Source: Dromiciops gliroides (lineage: Eukaryota; Chordata; Mammalia; Microbiotheria; Microbiotheriidae). From it: a stretch of 64,000 nt of DNA. The position numbers were made by a program, and so were the translations under genes. Positions 58,060 through 64,000 of this stretch are shown here, piece after piece; the first letter of the stretch is position 1, and every line of letters begins with the position of its first letter. The notes beneath the pieces are model-generated. The model saw nothing but the letters and a program-made list of their open reading frames with translations. It did not search any database and was not told the DNA's origin. The stretch covers positions 64,793,492 through 64,857,491 of the forward strand of contig NC_057867.1 in NCBI RefSeq assembly GCF_019393635.1. The letters are read 5' to 3'.

Positions 58060-58265
58060 TCCAATCCATTCATTCATTAGGTGAGGAAAGTGAGGCAGAG
58101 AGGGTACGTGACTTTCCTAGGATTGTACAGCAAGATAGAATAATGATGATGTTGATGACATTCATACAGCACCTACTATGTTCTGGGAACTGTACTGAGT
58201 GCTTTACGATTATTATCTCATTTGATCCTTACCATAACCCCAGTCCACTGTGCCCTGCTGCCTCT
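58060..58265 (-). repeat. MIR-class repeat
   Basis: Blocks GGTGAGGAAAGTGAGGCAGA and CACCTACTATGTTCTGGGAA, with a terminal ATCTCATTTGATCCTTACC block. Confidence 0.6.
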
Positions 58266-58547
58266 CTGGTCATGAACTTAGTGTAATGTGGAATAAAAGC
58301 AGATAAAGGGCAAAAGACAAAGGGCTCAGCAAGGGAACCAGCCAGTGGGACTGAGGGACCGGCCCAGTCTAATGATAAGGTAAGGGGGAACCTCTTGCTT
58401 GTGCCAGCTCCCATGACCCTTTCTTCTGACACCGAGGACTCATCCGATCTAGTACAGAAACAAACAAACCCTTTCCCTGTCTTGCTCAACAGCAGAGCTG
58501 ACATTGCCCTTGACCCCCATATTTCCGATTCCTTTTGCCTCACTCAC

Positions 58548-58649
58548 CATCAAGGAAGTCCTCAATCTCAGTATGGGGCAGACGCAGGACTGATGGCAGA
58601 TCTGTCTGTTCCAGCTGGAAGATCAAGTCAGGTTTGGAAATTGGAACTC
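58548..58649 (-). CDS. KRAB-Tigger fusion gene, KRAB-B-like exon
   Basis: The exon is 102 nt, with acceptor TGAGCAG above 58649 and donor GATG/GTGAGTG at 58548/58547. With the G carried over from KRAB-A it codes GVPISKPDLIFQLEQ, the usual KRAB-B start, and then the unusual tail TDLPSVLRLPHTEIEDFLD. It ends in phase 1, exactly the phase of the transposase exon at 56050. The second half lacks the WMLERE-type end seen in the neighbouring zinc-finger gene. Either it is an old variant of KRAB-B, or selection on it relaxed after the fusion. Confidence 0.8.
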
Positions 58650-58659
58650 CTGCTCATGG

Positions 58660-59190
58660 GAAAAGAGGGTGGTTATAGCTACAGTGGCTTAGGAAAGAGG
58701 ATTGCAAAATCAGTCACTACGTTCAGGTAATGGTGAAAGGAAAGGAAAATTCTATAGATGGTACATTTGCAGAGACAGAGAGTGACCGAACTCTTTGAAC
58801 CTCATGTTCATTCATGTGTATATCCTGAGAAGAAAGGCAGGATGGGCGTGGGCTTGGGTAGAGGATTTGAAGAAGGCACTGATCTAGACCAGAAGGCCTA
58901 GTTTCTTCAATACCCTTGGTAGGAAGATAGGAAATGCCTGAGGACTGGATCACTGTACCTGGACCCTGGGGAGGCATGGGCCTCCCAAAATGGGGAAGGT
59001 GCAGTTGAAGGGCAAACTTCAGGAAGTTGCCAGTTCCCAGCTGTGCAGAAATGTTCTGCTCTCTGAACTTAAACCCAATGGAGTTGCTTCCCAGGCTTCT
59101 AAGGCAAGGCACAAGAGGTGCTGAGAAGGCCAGTGAAAAGGGTCCATCAAGATGAAGAAATGGCTTCTTTCCAATCAAAAGAGGCCATCA
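58660..59190. other. intron of the fusion gene, nothing recognised
   Basis: The minus-strand frame at 58723-59178 (151 codons) lacks any family motif and lies between two well-defined exons. Confidence 0.4.
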
Positions 59191-59192
59191 TG

Positions 59193-59341
59193 GGGCAGCT
59201 AGGTGGCGCAGTGGATAGAGCACCGGCCCTGGATTCAGGAGGACCTGAGTTCAAATGTGGCCTCAGACACTTAACACTTACTAGCTGTGTGACCCTGAGC
59301 AAGTCACTTAACCCCAACTGCCTCACCAAAAACAAACAAAA
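59193..59341 (+). repeat. tRNA-headed marsupial SINE, young
   Basis: The 16-base target duplication AAAAGAGGCCATCATG is perfect, at 59177-59192 and 59342-59357. Confidence 0.95.
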
Positions 59342-59344
59342 AAA

Positions 59345-59675
59345 AGAGGCCATCATGCCAGTCTCACAGACCACAGAGAAGCAGATAGGAACAAAGCCTT
59401 TGAAATCTGGCTTCCTTCAAGTCAAGAAGCACTGCTTTACTGAAGTAAAAATCCCCATCCTACTTTGTAACAGGATTTCCCTGCCTGCAAGTCAAGAAAC
59501 ACTTTGTTGTTTCTCCTGACATGACCTGCCAACCATGAATTTTACAAGGTCTGATAAAGGAGGCTGTGCTTACCCAAGCCTGTGCTCCTTGTGATTGTAA
59601 AACCTCACAAATATCTCCTCTTGTCCTCAAGGCTTTGAAAACTTAAATGATACAATTTTATCCAATATCATCTGA
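59345..59675. other. intron sequence, nothing recognised
   Basis: No supportable feature. Confidence 0.4.
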
Positions 59676-59679
59676 ATAA

Positions 59680-61000
59680 CTAGTACATTCAAAGCACCAT
59701 GCTCGATTAGACAGCATGGTCCCTGCATCTTAGCTACTTGTGATCCTAATATGAGTTTAAATGTATGCACAAATAACCACAATACGAGGCAGCACTCATT
59801 GGCAATGGGGTGACAGAGACAAAAGGTACTACAGGAATTCCAAAGGGGGAGAAGTAAATTCTGGCTGGGGTCATCAGGAATGTTGCATGGAAAAGTAGCC
59901 TTTGATCTGAATGGGATGTCAACAAGCAGAGGTGGGTCTGAGGGTGGGAATGGCCTAAGCAAAGGAATGGAGGCAGGACAACATGCCCTCTTGCTTGGGC
60001 AGAGGGCAACTAGTCCTGTTTGGCTCCCTCCCAGGATTTGGGGAGGGTCAGAATGGGATGGTGCCCTTCCATCTTCTCATCCTCCCCCTGCCCTGCCAGA
60101 ATGCTGAGTTGAGACTTGAACCTGTAAGCGCATGCGTGTGCGGACATGCGCGTGCACACACACAGAAATAAAACAAAACAAAAAACCTGTAAGCAGTGGG
60201 GAGCCATCAAAGGTTTTACAGCATGGGAATGATCTGATGAAGAAAGGACAAACTGGTAAGGGAAATTAACCAGAGGCAGGAGGTCAGTTAGAAAACCCAG
60301 GGGCAGCTAGGTGGCACAGTGGATAGAGCACCAGCCCTGGATTCAGGAGGACCTGAGTTCAAATCTGGCCTCAGACACTTGACACTTACTAGCTGTGTGA
60401 CCCTGGGCAAGTCACCTAACCCCCATTGCCCCGCAAAAAAAAAGAAAGAAAGAAAGAAAGAAAACCTAACCAACCCTTTGAAAGGAGCAGGTGGGAAAGA
60501 GTGTGTGAAGAATCAATGTGACTTGGTGAATGACTAGGTCAGGAAGAAGGAAGACCTCGGGAAAGAAGAGACACACAAATGGGATGTCAGAAAGAGATGG
60601 TCTGAGGGAGGAAATGATGGGCTGTTTTGAACATGTAGAATCAGATGAACTGGATCCCCAGATGAAAATGGCTGCTGGAAATGGGATAACAATGAATGCT
60701 TGAGATCTACATGAGCAGCAAGAGGCAGAGAAGGTAGAGAGAATGAGGGAGAGATGAGGATGGAAACTTTAAGACTATCTCAATTTAAGGCAGGAGAAAG
60801 GAATGAGTAGGGATGGGAAAAGAATGATCAGAGACGTAGGAGAATTCTGGGCCAGATGCCACACAGAGCTCTATGATGAGAGGGAGGACAATGGAAAAAT
60901 GCCACTGAATTGGATAAGTCACTGGTGTCTCCAGATGGAAGTTCCCCTGCCCCTCTTCAATGTCTGACTTCTGGCAGATAACTGGACCTGCATGCAGCAT
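59680..61000 (-). repeat. L2 LINE, antisense
   Basis: GGAGCCATCAAAGGTTTTAC, then AGCATGGGAATGATCTGATG, and later GATAAGTCACTGGTGTCTCC, are antisense L2 blocks in order. It is split by the SINE at 60300. Confidence 0.6.
60300..60460 (+). repeat. tRNA-headed marsupial SINE with (GAAA)n tail
   Basis: The flanks AGAAAACCCA and AGAAAACCTA are the target duplication. Confidence 0.94.
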
Positions 61001-61147
61001 TCTAAAGACAACCAACAAAGCACAAAACCAGGACCCTATTAAACTCAGTAAAAGAAATCAATCAGGTGGGCCCGAGATGGAACCTACAATTGCTTATTCA
61101 AGTTTTGCTTAAGGTACATTTTTTCCTTCATTGGCACCAAAGCTTTT

Positions 61148-61301
61148 TTTTTTTTTTTTTGGTGTGAGGCAATTGGGGTTAAGTGACTTGCCCAGGGTCA
61201 CACAGCCAGTAAGTGTTAAGTGTCTGAGGCCGGATTTGAACTCAGGTCCTCCTGAATCCAGGGCCGGTGCTCTATCCACTGTGCCACCTAGCTGCCCCAG
61301 T
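61148..61301 (-). repeat. tRNA-headed marsupial SINE, left arm of an inverted pair
   Basis: The target duplication ACCAAAGCTTTT lies at 61136-61147 and 61302-61313. Confidence 0.95.
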
Positions 61302-61329
61302 ACCAAAGCTTTTAAAAAGAAGGGGGAGG

Positions 61330-61480
61330 GGGGCAGCTAGATGACACAGTGGATAGAGCACCGGCCCTGGATTCAGGAGGACCTGAGTTTAAATCCGGCC
61401 TCAGACACTTAACACTTACTGGCTGTGTGACCCTGGGCAAGTCACTTAACCCCAATTGCCTCACACCAAAAAAAAAAAAA

Positions 61481-61512
<32 letters not shown>

Positions 61513-61513
61513 A
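61330..61513 (+). repeat. tRNA-headed marsupial SINE, right arm of an inverted pair
   Basis: It is a sense copy whose tail is a (GAAA)n tract to about 61513. Its head lies about 30 bases from the head of the opposite-strand SINE at 61148-61301. Confidence 0.95.
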
Positions 61514-61639
61514 AAAGGGGGAGAATACTAGGGAACATATGTAAATTTAGGGGGAGCCACACATGGAGGGCAATTCCCAACCACACTGGCCAGAAGAAAG
61601 TTTCATCACGTCTGTATCCAGATACAAAATCTTCAGTTT

Positions 61640-61931
<292 letters not shown>

Positions 61932-62373
61932 CTAAAAGAACAGGTTCCTGCTGCCCCAGGGAGAATCTCAGAAGGCCGCCCCAGAATGAGGTGCCCAGGC
62001 AAGGGAGAGGGTATGTGCAGAAGTAGATGTTAGAGTGGAGGCGAGGAAGGACACAGAGCATGGCACAGGACAAAGAGCAGCCAAAGAGCAATCAAGAGAG
62101 CCTGGGTTCCATTCCTGGCCCTCCCACTAACTGATCAAGATACTGCAGTCAAATCTCAACCTTTGCACAATTCAGTTTGCCCACCTCTGAAACGGGAAGA
62201 ATACCAGCCCATGACCATTACCCAGGAGAAGAAGAGCCCAGGCTCCCAGGGGAGAAAGCTGGGGCTCAAGCCCCGGGATGACACAGTGCTGAGGATGCTG
62301 AAGGAAAGGTCCAAGCCGACGCTCAGGCAGCAACAATAGAATCTTGGGCAGGACAGAGGGAACCAGAGCTCAC
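61932..62373. other. intron between start exon and KRAB-A exon
   Basis: A short 442-base intron on the minus strand. No repeat is recognised. Confidence 0.6.
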
Positions 62374-62465
62374 CTGAGGCCTGGCTGTCAGGAGAGCAGC
62401 TGCCATCGCCTGGTCTCCTGTGTGCCCCGTGTGGGAAAGGGCAAGAGCACACAGAGCAGCTGGAG
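62374..62465 (-). CDS. KRAB-Tigger fusion gene, start exon
   Basis: The ATG at 62406-62404 begins MAAALLTARPQ, the standard leader before a KRAB-A exon, and CCTCAG/GTGAGC gives a phase-0 donor at 62374. A likely acceptor, TTTTCACCTTCCTTAG, places the exon's 5' edge at 62465, so a non-coding first exon and promoter should lie to the right. No CpG island is seen up to 64000. Confidence 0.85.
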
Positions 62466-62469
62466 CTAA

Positions 62470-64000
62470 GGAAGGTGAAAAGAGCCATAAGTGAGATCAA
62501 CCTTGGCTTTGGGTGCCCACTCGATAAAGACTGGAGAGCCCCATTTCTCCCAATGACAAAACCACACAAAAGCCGGCCTTTAAAACTAACTTTACTTTAA
62601 ATTTGTCTTAAATTCTAAAAAATTTCTTTGAAAAGATTCACATGCCTTTGGATGATAGCTGCAAACTATAAGGGAACCACAGTAGAAATGTAGTCTCATC
62701 CTCCCATTTTACAGACGAGGAAACTGAGGCCCAAGAGGGCTAAAGTGGTACACGGTGTGGTGTGGAAAAGAATCCTGGGCTATGGGCAAGGGACAAAATC
62801 TCAGCCTTGGTCTCCTTCTTCTTAAAATGGCAATAATAGCACAGAATGTTGTGGTAAGAAAAGCAATCTAGAACATATGAAGCTCTCTAGAAATGTTCTA
62901 GATGGTGATGTGAATGTTCCAGGTGACCCAGCATTAGTGGCAGACCCAGGACTGAGAACTGACTCCCAACTCCTCAGCAAATCTTCTTTTCTACACCAAC
63001 TTTGCTGGTAAATAAATACCTTCTTTTGAGCAAAGGCCACCACTAGTAGCTCTCTCATATGTTCAAGTGAGAGGAAGAAGGGGTCACCAAGGGCATCTCC
63101 CACATATGGGGCTAAAGAGGATGCAGAAGCGACAAAGTGGTACCCTGTGGATTGGCAGAGAGGGAGGTGCTGTTTGGCAAGCCAAGCCATCCTACAAACC
63201 TAGAGAACACCTGGGCACACTCTACCTCCGACTGGCCCAGGCCTCTGCAAACTCGTGCCAACACTTCTCAAACAAACATTCCAAGGACGCACACAGCCCA
63301 GCAGCCCAAGAGAAGGTGGCGTGCCAGACACAGGAAAGAGGACTCATTCTTTACTTGTGCCGGGTCGAGGAACAACACTAGTCGAGGGGTTTGTGAGCGT
63401 GCTCTGGAACCATGGAAATGGGACTCAGGTTCTTATCATTTTGAATACAACTATCCAGAGACCTCTCGGGGGCCATGTGTTCCTCACTAACACTGCCTGA
63501 CATCATCTAACACAGGATCCCTGGAAGAACAACAAGAAGAACAAACTTATCGACTTCCCTCAATAACTCCAGGTATTTTCTTACTGGTCCTCTAGATTCT
63601 AATGAGTCCTCCTCGGGATTATGGACATTTTCGAAATGGAAACATTCAGATTATACACCAACTACAACCACAGAGAAAAAAGGCAACAAAACCCCTCCAA
63701 AAGACAAATATGCAGAAAAGAGCAAAAGGGAACACAGATGGAACTAAGCTGCCACACCCCATACAAGATAGAGTTGAAAGGCACTTCCTGTTATAGATGG
63801 GGAATCTGCAACCCAGACAGCTTTACGTGACTTTGCCAGGGCCACCCAGACAATTACTGAAAGAACTAGAACTCAAACCCAGGCCTCAGGAACCCAGGAC
63901 TCCCGGGCTTCAGCTCTTGCCCTCTACCCTACGGCTTCCTCCCAATATTCTAATTTGAAGTTTTACAAAAAGATCATTTTGTGAAAAAATAAACATTTCC
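62470..64000. other. upstream region of the fusion gene, no gene recognised
   Basis: MIR-like relics occur at about 62680-62830 (CCATTTTACAGACGAGGAAA) and 63785-63950 (GAACTCAAACCCAGGCCTC). The plus-strand frames at 63067-63500 overlap in three registers and show no motif. The promoter of the minus-strand gene may lie here or beyond the window. Confidence 0.45.

Noticed and set aside
58723-59178. A 151-codon minus-strand frame between the fusion exons
   Set aside because: No family motif and no suitable splice sites. It lies in an intron.
62156-62569. A 137-codon minus-strand frame over the start exon
   Set aside because: It is in a different register from the MAAALLTARPQ leader and has no motif.
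63067-63500. Three overlapping plus-strand frames
   Set aside because: Mutually overlapping registers, no motif, no splice context.

Overview
The window looks like marsupial (metatherian) nuclear DNA. The evidence is more than 40 copies of a tRNA-headed SINE with A-box and B-box promoter elements, a marsupial-type L1 whose 3' UTR recurs in antisense, many L2, L3/CR1 and MIR-class relics, and a tRNA-RTE type SINE. The species cannot be fixed from sequence alone. Well over half of the window is interspersed repeat.

Two host genes are supported, and they converge tail to tail. (1) On the + strand, about 10.4-34.8 kb, is a KRAB C2H2 zinc-finger gene. It has a CpG-rich promoter with ZNF143, NRF1-like and ETS-like sites. 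Coding exons at 11676-11709, 12491-12561, 15546-15672 (KRAB-A), 16644-16739 (KRAB-B) and 32728-34817 (20 fingers) join in phase to give 805 residues. A 16-kb intron holds a 7SL RNA pseudogene and many repeats.

(2) On the - strand, 62.5 down to 54.3 kb, is a second KRAB gene with no zinc fingers. A start exon (62374-62465), a 127-nt KRAB-A exon (61805-61931) and a KRAB-B-like exon (58548-58649) splice in matching phase into an intact Tigger/pogo transposase exon (54291-56050). The predicted protein has 673 residues: KRAB, then Psq/CENP-B-type helix-turn-helix DNA-binding domains, then a DDE domain whose first catalytic aspartate is serine. This has the architecture of a host-transposase fusion transcription repressor and is the main discovery candidate in the window.

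The remainder, by region: 0-10 kb is repeats only, with a complete-looking L2 3' half at 8-9.6 kb. 17-32 kb is the intron of the zinc-finger gene. 35-38 kb is mostly unclassified sequence with the probable 3' UTR. 38-54 kb is L2, L1 and SINE debris with a Y-box protein pseudogene. 56-62 kb forms the introns of the fusion gene. 62.5-64 kb shows no recognisable gene. Repeat boundaries were read by eye, so most are good to about 5-30 bases.
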